Below the pieces are notes generated by a model, which was given only the letters and a program-made list of their open reading frames with translations, was not told the origin of the DNA and did not search any database. Position numbers and translations under genes: made by a program. From Planctomycetota bacterium (GTDB lineage Bacteria; Planctomycetota; UBA11346): a stretch of 64,000 bases of DNA. The DNA lies in contig JACDEI010000020.1 of the NCBI GenBank assembly GCA_013816485.1, positions 1 through 64,000 on the forward strand. The letters are read 5' to 3'. Shown piece after piece: positions 1 through 9,001 of the stretch; position 1 is the stretch's first letter, and the number at the start of each line of letters is the position of its first letter.

Positions 1-118
1 CCCCTCGTACCCCTCGTACCTTTCGTCGTACCCCTCGTACCCCGCGTACCTTTCGTCGTACCCCTCGTACCTTTCGTACCTTTCGTCGCACCCCTCGTAC
101 CTTTCGTACCTTTCGTAC
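1..118. repeat. Short tandem repeat array, 9-nt unit family CCCTCGTAC / CCTTTCGTAC
   Basis: Repeated cccctcgtac / ctttcgtac units seen directly; array runs off the left window edge and ends about 18 nt before the ATG at 136. Confidence 0.9.
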
Positions 119-135
119 TCTCATAGCCTCCCGCC

Positions 136-1152
136 ATGCTGATCCTGCTCGTACGCGTGGTGTTCGTGACCCTGGCTACCTTGGTCGGCCTGACCAGCGG
201 CTCGATCATCTACCGCACCGCCTTGGACGACAGCCTGCCCGGATGGTTCGGCGCGGCGATGGGCTTCGGCATCGCCATCACCTTGATCGCCTGTGAACAC
301 GCCTTCCGTCGCCGTTTCACCCGCAGCCTGGTCGCGTTCATCCTCGGCCTCGGTGCCGGCCTAACGCTGTCGTGGGTCCTGCTGTCGGTGCTGCGTCTGG
401 TGCTGCAGGACGAGAACTTCATCAACAACCTCGATCTGCCGCTCGCCCTGGTGACCACCTATCTGGTGCTGGTGCTGGTGCTGCGCAATGCCGACCACTT
501 CCGCGTGGTGGTGCCGTTCGTTGAGTTCCGGGCCGAACGCGCGGACTCCGGCGCGGTGGTGCTCGACGCCGGCGCGCTGGGCGATGGTCGCACCGCCGCG
601 CTGGTGCGTTCCGGCCTGTTGCCACGTCGCCTGCTGGTGCATCGCCAGGTGCTGCTGGCGTGCGAAACCGCGGCCGCAGCGAACGATCCGACGGTTGCCG
701 CCCGGGGACGCCGCGCGCTCGACGGGCTGAACGAGTTGCGTTCCATGCCCAACACCCAGGTGGAGATCGACGACACCGAGATCCCCAACGCCACCACGCT
801 CACGGACGTGCTGGTGCACCTCACCCGCCTGGAACACGGACGGCTGCTGGCGGTGGACAAAGAGGTGCTCACCCGCGGCATCGCCGAGGCCGTCACCATC
901 ATCGACCTCGCTGCGCTCGCCGGCGCCTTGTCGCCGACCCTGCGCCCTGGCGATGAGATCAGCGTGATGATCGAAAAGCCGGGTGAGGTCAAACACCAGG
1001 GCGTGGGTCACCTTGACGACGGCAGCTTGGTGGTGGTCGGCAATGCCGCCGATGCGATCGGCACACGTGTCGACTGCACGATTGTGCGACTGCACGCGAC
1101 CAGCAACGGACGCATGGTCTTCGCCGATCGGGTTGCGTCGGCAAAGACCTGA
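136..1152 (+). CDS. PIN/TRAM domain-containing membrane protein (YacL-like)
   Basis: N-terminal TM helices, then PIN-like core (VVLDAGALGDGRTAALVRSGLLPRRLLVHRQVL...) and a C-terminal TRAM-like segment (KPGEVKHQGVGHLDDGSLVVVGNA). Confidence 0.85.
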   Translation: MLILLVRVVFVTLATLVGLTSGSIIYRTALDDSLPGWFGAAMGFGIAITLIACEHAFRRRFTRSLVAFILGLGAGLTLSWVLLSVLRLVLQDENFINNLDLPLALVTTYLVLVLVLRNADHFRVVVPFVEFRAERADSGAVVLDAGALGDGRTAALVRSGLLPRRLLVHRQVLLACETAAAANDPTVAARGRRALDGLNELRSMPNTQVEIDDTEIPNATTLTDVLVHLTRLEHGRLLAVDKEVLTRGIAEAVTIIDLAALAGALSPTLRPGDEISVMIEKPGEVKHQGVGHLDDGSLVVVGNAADAIGTRVDCTIVRLHATSNGRMVFADRVASAKT

Positions 1153-1212
1153 AACGGACGGGTGTTTGCTCAGGGGTCTCGCCAGAGCAGCCAGAGCAAT
1201 TGCACAGAGGAA

Positions 1213-1812
1213 TCACCAACCCGGCAAAGTTGCCAGTTCCGTCTGGATCTGCCCAGCGATCTCCGGGTCATCGATCAGCAGCGACCACTCGCGATTGGCG
1301 GTGAGCGCCGAGCGCGTCCAGTTGTGGCTGCCGACCACCACCTGGCGGTCGTCGACCACCAACACCTTCACATGGGTGGTGCGCTCGATCTCGTCGAGCA
1401 CCACCCGCACACCGCTGCGGCGCAGATGTTCCGCGACCTCTTGGTGTTTGAAGTCGAGCGCGCCGGTGCGCCAATCCCGTCCACGATCGAGCACCACCCG
1501 CACGCTGACCCCACGTCGGGCTGCCGCCGCGAGCGCGTTCAGCAGGTGCTGCACCGGACCATCATCATCCAGACGCACGACAAAAAGCGCCACCGTCACG
1601 CGCGCACGCGCACCAGCGATCAGGCGCAGCGCCGTGGTGTGATAGTCATCGCTCCCAGGGCGACCATGGCTGCCGAGCAGACGTGGCGGTTCGCGCCGGG
1701 TCTGGGCGAAGGCGCCCGCCACGATGACCACCAGCGCCAACACGACGATCACCAGCAACCGGCGATGTCCCGCGGTCCACGGCGTCAGATCGGGTTGCAG
1801 TGGCAGCCCCAT
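1213..1812 (-). CDS. Phospholipase D-like domain protein
   Basis: HVKVLVVDDRQVVVGSHNWTRSAL HKD-type motif; N-terminal TM segment. Confidence 0.85.
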   Translation of the reverse strand: MGLPLQPDLTPWTAGHRRLLVIVVLALVVIVAGAFAQTRREPPRLLGSHGRPGSDDYHTTALRLIAGARARVTVALFVVRLDDDGPVQHLLNALAAAARRGVSVRVVLDRGRDWRTGALDFKHQEVAEHLRRSGVRVVLDEIERTTHVKVLVVDDRQVVVGSHNWTRSALTANREWSLLIDDPEIAGQIQTELATLPGW

Positions 1813-1839
1813 TTTTTGGACCGCTCCCGTGCTGGCGGT

Positions 1840-2187
1840 TCAGGTGAAGGAGGCCCGCGCCGCGGCGATATCCTCGAAGATCGGCAGTATCCTGGTCAGG
1901 CGGGTCATCTTGAGCACCGTCGCCACCGCGGGCGGTGGTTTGGCTAAGGCGATGTGGCCATTCGCTTGACTGACCCGTCGCACCACACCGATGAGTTGGG
2001 CGATGGCATTCGAACTGAGGATGGAGATGGCCGCGACATCAAGGATCCACTGCCGACCAGGATCCTTGGCGATGATGGCGTCGAGTTCCCGCATCGCCTG
2101 ATCGGGCAGGTTCTCGTCGCCCTTCTGCGGCGACCAGGTCAGGACCCGGATGTTGTCGTTGCTCTCACTGGTCTCGGGTCGCCACAT
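1840..2187 (-). CDS. STAS domain protein (anti-sigma factor antagonist-like)
   Basis: Small STAS-like fold signature (RQWILDVAAISILSSNAIAQLIGVVRRVSQANGHIALAKPPPAVATVLKMTRLTRILPIFED). Confidence 0.75.
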   Translation of the reverse strand: MWRPETSESNDNIRVLTWSPQKGDENLPDQAMRELDAIIAKDPGRQWILDVAAISILSSNAIAQLIGVVRRVSQANGHIALAKPPPAVATVLKMTRLTRILPIFEDIAAARASFT

Positions 2188-3265
2188 GGTGCGACACCAT
2201 CACCACTCCACGGCACATGGTCAAGTCGCTGCCCGTCCTGCTGTCGAAATCCGGCAGCGCCACAGCCAGCGCATCGGTAAGCACCGCGTCCGCACCCAGG
2301 GCGCCCATGTCGACCTTGCTCACGTCCTTGCGTTCCCACGCCGCACCTGGGGCCTGAAGCGTGCGGTAACCCGGCCCACGTGGTCCATTGCGCGCCGCTG
2401 GCACCGGACCGAACAATCCGACGGCAGGCACGCCCAGCGCCAGTCCCAGGTGCAGCGGTCCAGTATCTCCGCTGACCAGCACACGTGCCTGGGCGATCAG
2501 GCCGGCCAGTTGCGGGATGGTGGTAAAGGGCGTGAGCCGAGTCGCCGGGCTCGCCGTGACGATGGCCTTGGCGATGAGTTGTTCGTCCGGCGAACCCCAA
2601 AGCAGCACCAGCGGCAGATTGCGCGCCGCACAGGCCTGGGCGAAAGCGATCTGACGTTCCTGCGGCCAGACCTTGGTCGGCCAGCCGGCGCCGACATTCA
2701 GCATCAGCGCCCGTCGCCCGTGACGTGGATCCAGGCCCGCACCGGCCAACCATTCGTTCGCCCACTGCCGTTGGGTGGTCCAGGCCGGCAAGGGGAAACA
2801 CCAACCTCCACGTGCTGCGCCATGGAGCAGAGGTAGTCCCAGCGCCCGTTGCTGATCGATGACATGCACCGCCGTCGTCGGTACTCGCTGACCAGCGATC
2901 AGCCACGCCCCCTCACGCGACCTGGGTCGTGCGTGACCGATGCGCTGATGCGCACCGCTGAGCGCTGCAACCACCGCGCTCTTGGCCAGACCCTGGGCAT
3001 CGATCACCACGTCGTAGTCACCAGCACGCAGTTCGCGCGCCAGGCGACGCAGCACCAGCAGACGACCGAGCGTGCCGGAGGCGCGCAAGACCTTGCGCGG
3101 GACCTGGTGCACGTGACGCACTGCCGGGCTGCCGTGCAGGACGCAGGCCCAACGATCTTCACATACCCAGCCGACGATGTGCCCAGCCCGGTGCAGGTCA
3201 GCGGCGAGCGGCAGGGTGTGGATGATATCGCCGAACGCTCCCAGTCTGACAATCAGCACACGCAT
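2165..3265 (-). CDS. Glycosyltransferase family 9 (heptosyltransferase-like)
   Basis: Starts MRVLIVRLGAFGDIIHTLPLAADLHRA; VSGDTGPLHLGLALGVPAVGLFGPV; ORF-track start trimmed to ATG at 3265. Confidence 0.88.
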   Translation of the reverse strand: MRVLIVRLGAFGDIIHTLPLAADLHRAGHIVGWVCEDRWACVLHGSPAVRHVHQVPRKVLRASGTLGRLLVLRRLARELRAGDYDVVIDAQGLAKSAVVAALSGAHQRIGHARPRSREGAWLIAGQRVPTTAVHVIDQQRALGLPLLHGAARGGWCFPLPAWTTQRQWANEWLAGAGLDPRHGRRALMLNVGAGWPTKVWPQERQIAFAQACAARNLPLVLLWGSPDEQLIAKAIVTASPATRLTPFTTIPQLAGLIAQARVLVSGDTGPLHLGLALGVPAVGLFGPVPAARNGPRGPGYRTLQAPGAAWERKDVSKVDMGALGADAVLTDALAVALPDFDSRTGSDLTMCRGVVMVSHHVATRDQ

Positions 3266-3583
3266 GGCGCGGAACGCTAAACCGGTGGATGCAGAACTCC
3301 ATGCCCGGTACCCGCTCGGAGTTGATGGCGATCCCCGACACGCCAGTGCAGTGGTCGGCAGCAAACTCTGTCGCCGTACGGAGACATCGGTAGTTTCCGC
3401 GCAATGCATGCGAAGTGCACCACTTCATCCCTTGCGACATTTGACCCGCCTGTGTAGAAGTTGCCACTCATGGTGCGGTCATGAGCGGCTAAAGCTCACC
3501 CGTGCCAAGGCTGTCCCGAGCCTGCCCGTATCCGCCGCTTTCCTTCCCGCCGCTCTCCTTCCCGCCACAGCGCCTCTGATCCA

Positions 3584-4207
3584 GTGAGTCACATGAGCAA
3601 GGACGAACACCTCAGCCTCGGAAAAGTCGCCAAGCGCTGCAACGTCAGCCGCACGACGGTCTATCGCTGGATCGTCCACGGCCACCTCAAGGCCTATGCG
3701 CTGCCGAGTGGGCACTTCCGCGTGCGTCCAGAAGATCTCGAGACCTTCTGCCAGTCCTTTGGCATCCCGGATGTCGGCAAGAAGACCACCGTGCGCGGCG
3801 CCGCCAGCACGGTCGGCAAGCTTCAGGTGCTGATCGCGGACGACCACCCGGACGTGGTGCTGCTGCTGCGCAAGGTGGTCGAACGCTACCTGCCCGACGC
3901 GGTGATCCATGAAGCCGTCAACGGCGTCGACACCTGCATCGCGGTCGGCACGCTCAAACCCCACATCATGCTGCTCGACATCATGATGCCCGGCATGGAC
4001 GGCTTCGCCGTGCTCCAGGAGCTGCTGCGCCGCCCCGAACTCAACGGCAGCCAAGTGGTGGTGGTCTCGGCCTACGAGCCGTTCGACCGCGTCGAGGAAC
4101 TCGGCCGTCTGAACCCGCAGATCGCCGCCTGCATCCGCAAGCCGGTCAGCGTCGATGCGCTGGGCAAGTCGCTCCAGGAGCTCGCCCGTTCATTCTCGGT
4201 GGGCTGA
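3584..4207 (+). CDS. DNA-binding (excisionase/MerR-type HTH) response regulator receiver protein
   Basis: N-terminal LSLGKVAKRCNVSRTTVYRWIVHGHLKAYALPSGHFRV HTH, then receiver domain (LIADDHPDVVLLLRK...MLLDIMMPGMDGF...VVVSAYE...CIRKPV). Confidence 0.88.
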   Translation: MSHMSKDEHLSLGKVAKRCNVSRTTVYRWIVHGHLKAYALPSGHFRVRPEDLETFCQSFGIPDVGKKTTVRGAASTVGKLQVLIADDHPDVVLLLRKVVERYLPDAVIHEAVNGVDTCIAVGTLKPHIMLLDIMMPGMDGFAVLQELLRRPELNGSQVVVVSAYEPFDRVEELGRLNPQIAACIRKPVSVDALGKSLQELARSFSVG

Positions 4208-4221
4208 AGCGATACGCATGA

Positions 4222-4368
4222 AAACGTGCGACGTGCGACGTGCGAAGTGCGAAGTGCGGAAACCGACTATCACTGGGTCCACCAAAATCCTCGGACCGGC
4301 TGAAGCAAGCTATGGCATAGTGGAGCAGAGCGGCACCTCGCACCTCGCTCCTTGCACCTCGCACTGCC
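4222..4368. repeat. Inverted pair of 7-nt tandem arrays (GTGCGAC/GTGCGAA left arm; CACCTCG right arm)
   Basis: aacgtgcgacgtgcgacgtgcgaagtgcgaagtgcgg at about 4224-4260 and cacctcgcacctcgctccttgcacctcgcac at about 4334-4365. Confidence 0.85.
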
Positions 4369-4381
4369 TTCCGGTCTGACG

Positions 4382-5338
4382 ATGCACGACGTCCTCCAGG
4401 ACCTCCTGCCGCATCTTGAGGAAGTCCAGAAGCACATGCACGTGGCTCTGGCCAGCGACGAACCAAAAGTCGCGGGCCTGATCTCCGACCTCGGCACGTT
4501 CCATGGCAAGATGCTGCGTCCGGCATTGGTCCTGATGTTCGCTGAAGCGGTTGGCAATGTCTCGGCCATCCATTATCGCATCAGCGCCGCGCTCGAACTG
4601 ATCCATACGGCGACGCTGATCCACGACGACCTGATCGACGACGCCAATACCCGTCGTGGCCAACCGACGGCGCACGTGCGCTTCAACAACACCACCGCGA
4701 TCCTGCTGGGCGACTACTTCTATACCCACGCGTTCAACTTGGTCGCCGACCTGATGAACCCAGGGGTGACCAAACGCCTGACGGCCACCACCAACGTGAT
4801 CTGCAAAGGTGAACTGCACCAGCAGAGCGTGGCGCGCGATGTCAAACTCAGCGAAGCGGAATACAACCAGATCATCTACGGCAAGACCGCCGTGCTGACC
4901 GAACTCGCTGGTGAACTCGGCGCGGTCGAAGGCAGCGCCGAACAACGCCGCGCCGCCGCCGCCTACGGCAAGGCCGCCGGCATGGCCTTCCAGGTGGTCG
5001 ACGACTGCCTCGATTTCAGCGGCGATCCGCAGAAGGTCGGCAAGACCCTCTCGACCGACATCGAACGCGGCCGGCTGACCCTGCCGATCATCCGCTTGTT
5101 GGAAAACGCCGGCGCAAAGCGCGCCGCCTACGAACTCCAGCTCCAGACCGTGACCACGCCGGAGCAGGTCGCCGCCGTACGCGCCCTGGTGATCGACAGC
5201 GGCGCCGTCGATGCGGCCCTGGCCACCGCCCGCGCCTACGTCGCCGAGGCGCAACGCCAACTCGTGGCATTCCCCGACGGCCTGGCACGTCAGCGCCTGT
5301 GGGACCTGGCGGAATTCATCGTCGCCCGGGACTTCTGA
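4382..5338 (+). CDS. Polyprenyl synthetase (trans-isoprenyl diphosphate synthase)
   Basis: DD-rich motifs LIHDDLIDDANTRRGQPTAH and VVDDCLDFSGDPQKVGK; start placed at the internal ATG 4382. Confidence 0.92.
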   Translation: MHDVLQDLLPHLEEVQKHMHVALASDEPKVAGLISDLGTFHGKMLRPALVLMFAEAVGNVSAIHYRISAALELIHTATLIHDDLIDDANTRRGQPTAHVRFNNTTAILLGDYFYTHAFNLVADLMNPGVTKRLTATTNVICKGELHQQSVARDVKLSEAEYNQIIYGKTAVLTELAGELGAVEGSAEQRRAAAAYGKAAGMAFQVVDDCLDFSGDPQKVGKTLSTDIERGRLTLPIIRLLENAGAKRAAYELQLQTVTTPEQVAAVRALVIDSGAVDAALATARAYVAEAQRQLVAFPDGLARQRLWDLAEFIVARDF

Positions 5339-5366
5339 CTTTGCTGGACGGGCATACGGGAATCCC

Positions 5367-5468
5367 GATTTTCATCACCACGGCACCAAAGCACGAAGGA
5401 ATACCAGGGAATCGTCGCCTTTTATGGCTGTTTTCCGCGTCTTCGCGTGTGCCTTCGAGGTGAAAATC
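5367..5468. repeat. Intergenic imperfect inverted repeat of the ACCACGAAG/CTTCG type
   Basis: GATTTTCATCACCACGGCACCAAAGCACGAAGGAA ... TTCCGCGTCTTCGCGTGTGCCTTCGAGGTGAAAATC. Confidence 0.75.
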
Positions 5469-5646
5469 CATCTCCCTCCCCCTCAAACGCCGTTACCTGC
5501 CCTGTCCAGCCAGTGATTGCCGAACGGGATGATGGCGACAGGATGCCGCCTTGCCCGCCCGTTGTGGAGGCCAGCGCTCGTCGCGCTGGTGGACCCGACG
5601 GTGCCGACGAGCCCCTGATTCGCAAAAAAGCGTAAGGAAATTCTGA

Positions 5647-7182
5647 GTGCACAGTCCCCGACCGGACGCTGGCGATGATCGCCAGGTCCATGACCGCCCC
5701 GTTCGCCGCCAGCAACGCCATCCTGACCGCCGCCAACAGCATCAGGACCACGACCACGGCCAACAACCCGACAACGAAGACAGTGGCGGTCCTCGTTACA
5801 TCCGCCGCGAAGACCATCCGATCTCGCGCAAGGACATCGACCGCGATTCGCTGCGCGTGCTCTATGGCCTGAAGGACGCCGGCTACGACGCCTACCTGGT
5901 CGGCGGCGCGGTGCGCGACCTGCTGATGGGACGCAGGCCCAAGGACTTCGATGTCGCTACCGATGCGCGCCCGCGCGACCTGCGCCGGTTGTTCCGCAAC
6001 AGCCGCGAGGTCGGTCGGCGTTTCCGTCTGGTCCACGTGTTCTTTGGCCCGAAGAACGTCGAGGTCGCCACCCTGCGTTCGGCGGCAGAGGCTTCCGAGA
6101 GCAACAGCAGCGGCGACCTCTACGTCGACGACGACAACCAGTGGGGCGACCTCAAGAGCGACGCGTTCCGTCGCGACTTCACCGTCAACGCGCTGTTCTA
6201 CGACATCCGTGATTTCTCGGTGATCGATTACTGCGGTGGGGTCGAGGACGTCCAGGCCAAACTCATCCGTTGCATCGGCGATCCGCAGGTTCGCTTCCGC
6301 GAAGATCCCGTGCGTATGTTGCGTGCAATCAAGTTCGCCGCGCGTTTCGGCTTCACCTTTGAACCCGCGACCGATCGCGCGTTGCGTGAACTCCAGGGCG
6401 AGATCCTCAAGGCCAGCCGTTTCCGCGTCACCGAGGAGATCTTCCGCATCCTCACCCAGCCAAACCGCGCCAACGGTTTGCGCATGCTCGGCGAGTATGG
6501 TTTCATGGGCGTGCTCTACCCGGAGTGGAGCATCGCCGTCGGCGAAGATGGCTTCGATCAAGTGATCGACTATTTCGTCGCCGTCGACGGCGCCGCCGAT
6601 GAGGATAAATTCTTCCCGCTCGAAGTGCTGACCGCCGGCCTGTTCGTCCCGCTGCTCGATTCGGTCGACCTCGGACGCGATCAGTTCCATCAGGTCGCCG
6701 CCCGCGTCACGCAGGAAGTGCGTCAACTCGGCCAACGCATGGACCTGCCGAAACGCCTGGTCAACAGCGCGGTCGAGATCATGCGTGGACAGCTCTACCT
6801 GCTGTTCTTCGCCCACCTGAATAAACGTGTGAAGCGGTACGTGTCGGCCCCCTTTTTCGATCTGGTGTGGCGCGTTCACGAGTTGGCCTTCGGGCGCATG
6901 CCGGAACTCGACGAGATGCGTGAAGCCTGGATGGCAGCCCGCCGTGCGCTACGTACCCCCATCGGCGGCACGGTCGATTCGCCGGACAAACGCGACATTT
7001 TCAGCTTCCGCGGCAAAACTGGCGGAGGCCGACACTCGCAAGGTCGGCGTGATCGCCGTCACTCGCGCGACGCGGTGCTCGACGAAGTGTTGGAAGGCGC
7101 CGACGACGAAGGTTTCGACGACGACACCATCGACAAGGAAGCCAAGCAGTGGGAAGAGGGCGATGAGGACGGCCAGGGCTGA
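5647..7182 (+). CDS. pcnB: Poly(A) polymerase / CCA-adding enzyme family nucleotidyltransferase (PcnB-like)
   Basis: GYDAYLVGGAVRDLLMGRRPKDFDVATDARP, RRLFRNSREVGRRFRLVHVFFG, RRDFTVNALFYD; GTG start uncertain. Confidence 0.9.
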   Translation: MHSPRPDAGDDRQVHDRPVRRQQRHPDRRQQHQDHDHGQQPDNEDSGGPRYIRREDHPISRKDIDRDSLRVLYGLKDAGYDAYLVGGAVRDLLMGRRPKDFDVATDARPRDLRRLFRNSREVGRRFRLVHVFFGPKNVEVATLRSAAEASESNSSGDLYVDDDNQWGDLKSDAFRRDFTVNALFYDIRDFSVIDYCGGVEDVQAKLIRCIGDPQVRFREDPVRMLRAIKFAARFGFTFEPATDRALRELQGEILKASRFRVTEEIFRILTQPNRANGLRMLGEYGFMGVLYPEWSIAVGEDGFDQVIDYFVAVDGAADEDKFFPLEVLTAGLFVPLLDSVDLGRDQFHQVAARVTQEVRQLGQRMDLPKRLVNSAVEIMRGQLYLLFFAHLNKRVKRYVSAPFFDLVWRVHELAFGRMPELDEMREAWMAARRALRTPIGGTVDSPDKRDIFSFRGKTGGGRHSQGRRDRRHSRDAVLDEVLEGADDEGFDDDTIDKEAKQWEEGDEDGQG

Positions 7183-7200
7183 AGTCAGGACTGACTTCCC

Positions 7201-7986
7201 ATGCCGCGTTTCGCCATCGCTCTTGAATACGACGGCAAGGATTATGCCGGCACGCAGACGCAGGCCCCAGGCCTGCGCACGCTGCAACAGGAACTGACCG
7301 ACGCAGCGGCGAAACTGGAAGACCGCCCGTGCGCAGTGCGGTTGTCGAGTCGCCTTGACGCGGGTGTCAGTTCCTTGGCGCTGATCGCCGACGTGTGGGT
7401 GGAACGGACCTGGGAGCCTTCCGCTCTCGGCCAAGCGCTGTCGAGTCATCTACCACCCGACGTCGTCGTACGCCGCGTCGCGCCGGTGCCCGACGAGTGG
7501 TTCGCCAAGATCCAAGCCAAGGCCAAGACCTACCACTACCGTATCGCTCGCCGCAGCGTGCGGCCGGTGCTCGATCGCCGGGTGTGGTGGGTGCGGCGCA
7601 TGGATCACCCGGAACGCCTCCACGAAGCTGCGCGTTTGCTCCCTGGTCATCAGGACCTGTCGGGGTTCGCCTGCCTACGTCGTGATGACACCGACGACCA
7701 GGATCCCTTCCGCGCGATCATCTCGGCCGATTGGCAGAGCGAGTCGCGTGACGGCGAGGAACTGCACACCTTCCGCGTCACCGGCGAAGGGTTCCTCTAC
7801 AAGCAGGTCCGCGGCCTGGTTGGCGCCATGGTGTTCCTCGCCCAGGGCAACGCGACGGTCGACGACTTCGCCGCTGCGATTGCCGATGGCCGTGGCGCTC
7901 GTCGGCTGGGCAATATCGCGCCGCCAGAAGGCCTATGCTTGATGGAGACGCGCTTCGACCCCGAGCCAGCGTGGGTGTGGCTCTGA
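7201..7986 (+). CDS. truA: tRNA pseudouridine synthase A
   Basis: EYDGKDYAGTQTQ...LSSRLDAGVSSLA...YHYRI...FRVTGEGFLYKQVRGLVG. Confidence 0.92.
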   Translation: MPRFAIALEYDGKDYAGTQTQAPGLRTLQQELTDAAAKLEDRPCAVRLSSRLDAGVSSLALIADVWVERTWEPSALGQALSSHLPPDVVVRRVAPVPDEWFAKIQAKAKTYHYRIARRSVRPVLDRRVWWVRRMDHPERLHEAARLLPGHQDLSGFACLRRDDTDDQDPFRAIISADWQSESRDGEELHTFRVTGEGFLYKQVRGLVGAMVFLAQGNATVDDFAAAIADGRGARRLGNIAPPEGLCLMETRFDPEPAWVWL

Positions 7987-8050
7987 GGTGGTTCTGGTAG
8001 CGCAAGGGCTCGCCGATGTTGGAAAGCCAACCAAGCGAGCAGACAGGAAA

Positions 8051-8130
8051 CCTAGCCACAGAGGCCACAGAGAGCACAGAGTGAGGAAGACTGGTTCTCC
8101 TCTGTGTTCTCTGTGGCCTCTGTGGCTAGG
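8051..8130. repeat. Inverted pair of 9-nt tandem arrays (CCACAGAGG / CCTCTGTGG)
   Basis: cctagccacagaggccacagagagcacagagtgagga ... tctcctctgtgttctctgtggcctctgtggctagg. Confidence 0.92.
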
Positions 8131-8230
8131 CTTTGAGTCTTTCCGCCTTTGACCGGCGACGCGTAGAAAATGCGCGTTTCCGTCACCTTGACGCCCGGCC
8201 ATCTCGCGATGATCGCCACAGGAGATACCC

Positions 8231-8998
8231 ATGCCCATCGCCCTCGTCACCGGAGCCTCGCGTGGTATCGGCCGCGGCATCGCCGTGTCGCTCGGCGGAC
8301 TGGGATGGAAGATCGCGGTAAACTACGCCGGCAATCAGGCCGCGGCGGATGAGTGTGTCGCGCTGGTACGTGCCGCTGGTGGCGATGCGATGCCGATCCA
8401 AGGCGACATCTCGCTCGCGGCGGATCGTGACCGTTTGATCAAAGCCACCGTCGCCTGGGGTGGTCGACTCGACCTGCTGGTCAACAACGCCGGCATCGCG
8501 CCGACCGTGCGCGCCGATCTGCTCGAAGCCGGTGAAGAGAGTTTCGACCGGCTGATCGCGGTGAACCTCAAAGGGCCGTTCTTCCTCACCCAACTCGCCG
8601 CCCGGCAGATGACCGCCCAGGCACCGGACGCCAGCGGCAGCCGTGGCCAGGTAGTGATCGTCAGTTCCATCAGCGCCTACACCGCCAGCACCAACCGTGG
8701 CGACTATTGCGTTGCGAAGGCCGGGCTGGGCATGGTGACCAAGCTCTTTGCCGCGCGCTTGGCCGATTCCGGCATCCGGGTCTACGAAATCCGCCCAGGA
8801 GTGATCGCTACCGACATGACCGGCACGGTAAAAGCCAAATATGACGCCCTGATCGCTGACGGGTTGACCCCTATTCGGCGCTGGGGCCTACCAGAGGACA
8901 TTGGCCGGGCGGTCGCCGCTGTGGCACGCGGTGACCTGCCGTTTTCAACCGGCGAGGTGCTGAACGTAGACGGCGGTTTCCACCTGCACACGCTCTGA
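8231..8998 (+). CDS. SDR family oxidoreductase (3-ketoacyl-ACP reductase-like)
   Basis: [42 protein letters not shown]. Confidence 0.92.
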   Translation: MPIALVTGASRGIGRGIAVSLGGLGWKIAVNYAGNQAAADECVALVRAAGGDAMPIQGDISLAADRDRLIKATVAWGGRLDLLVNNAGIAPTVRADLLEAGEESFDRLIAVNLKGPFFLTQLAARQMTAQAPDASGSRGQVVIVSSISAYTASTNRGDYCVAKAGLGMVTKLFAARLADSGIRVYEIRPGVIATDMTGTVKAKYDALIADGLTPIRRWGLPEDIGRAVAAVARGDLPFSTGEVLNVDGGFHLHTL

Positions 8999-9001
8999 GG
9001 C

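Noticed and set aside
3515-3575. Short CCGCTTTCCTTCC/CCGCTCTCCTTCC duplication upstream of the response regulator gene
   Set aside because: Only about two copies of a 15-nt motif with no partner arm; too weak to separate from local low complexity.
5422-6879. 485-aa minus ORF antisense to pcnB
   Set aside because: Long antisense ORFs are expected in GC-rich coding DNA; translation lacks recognisable domains while the + strand encodes conserved motifs.
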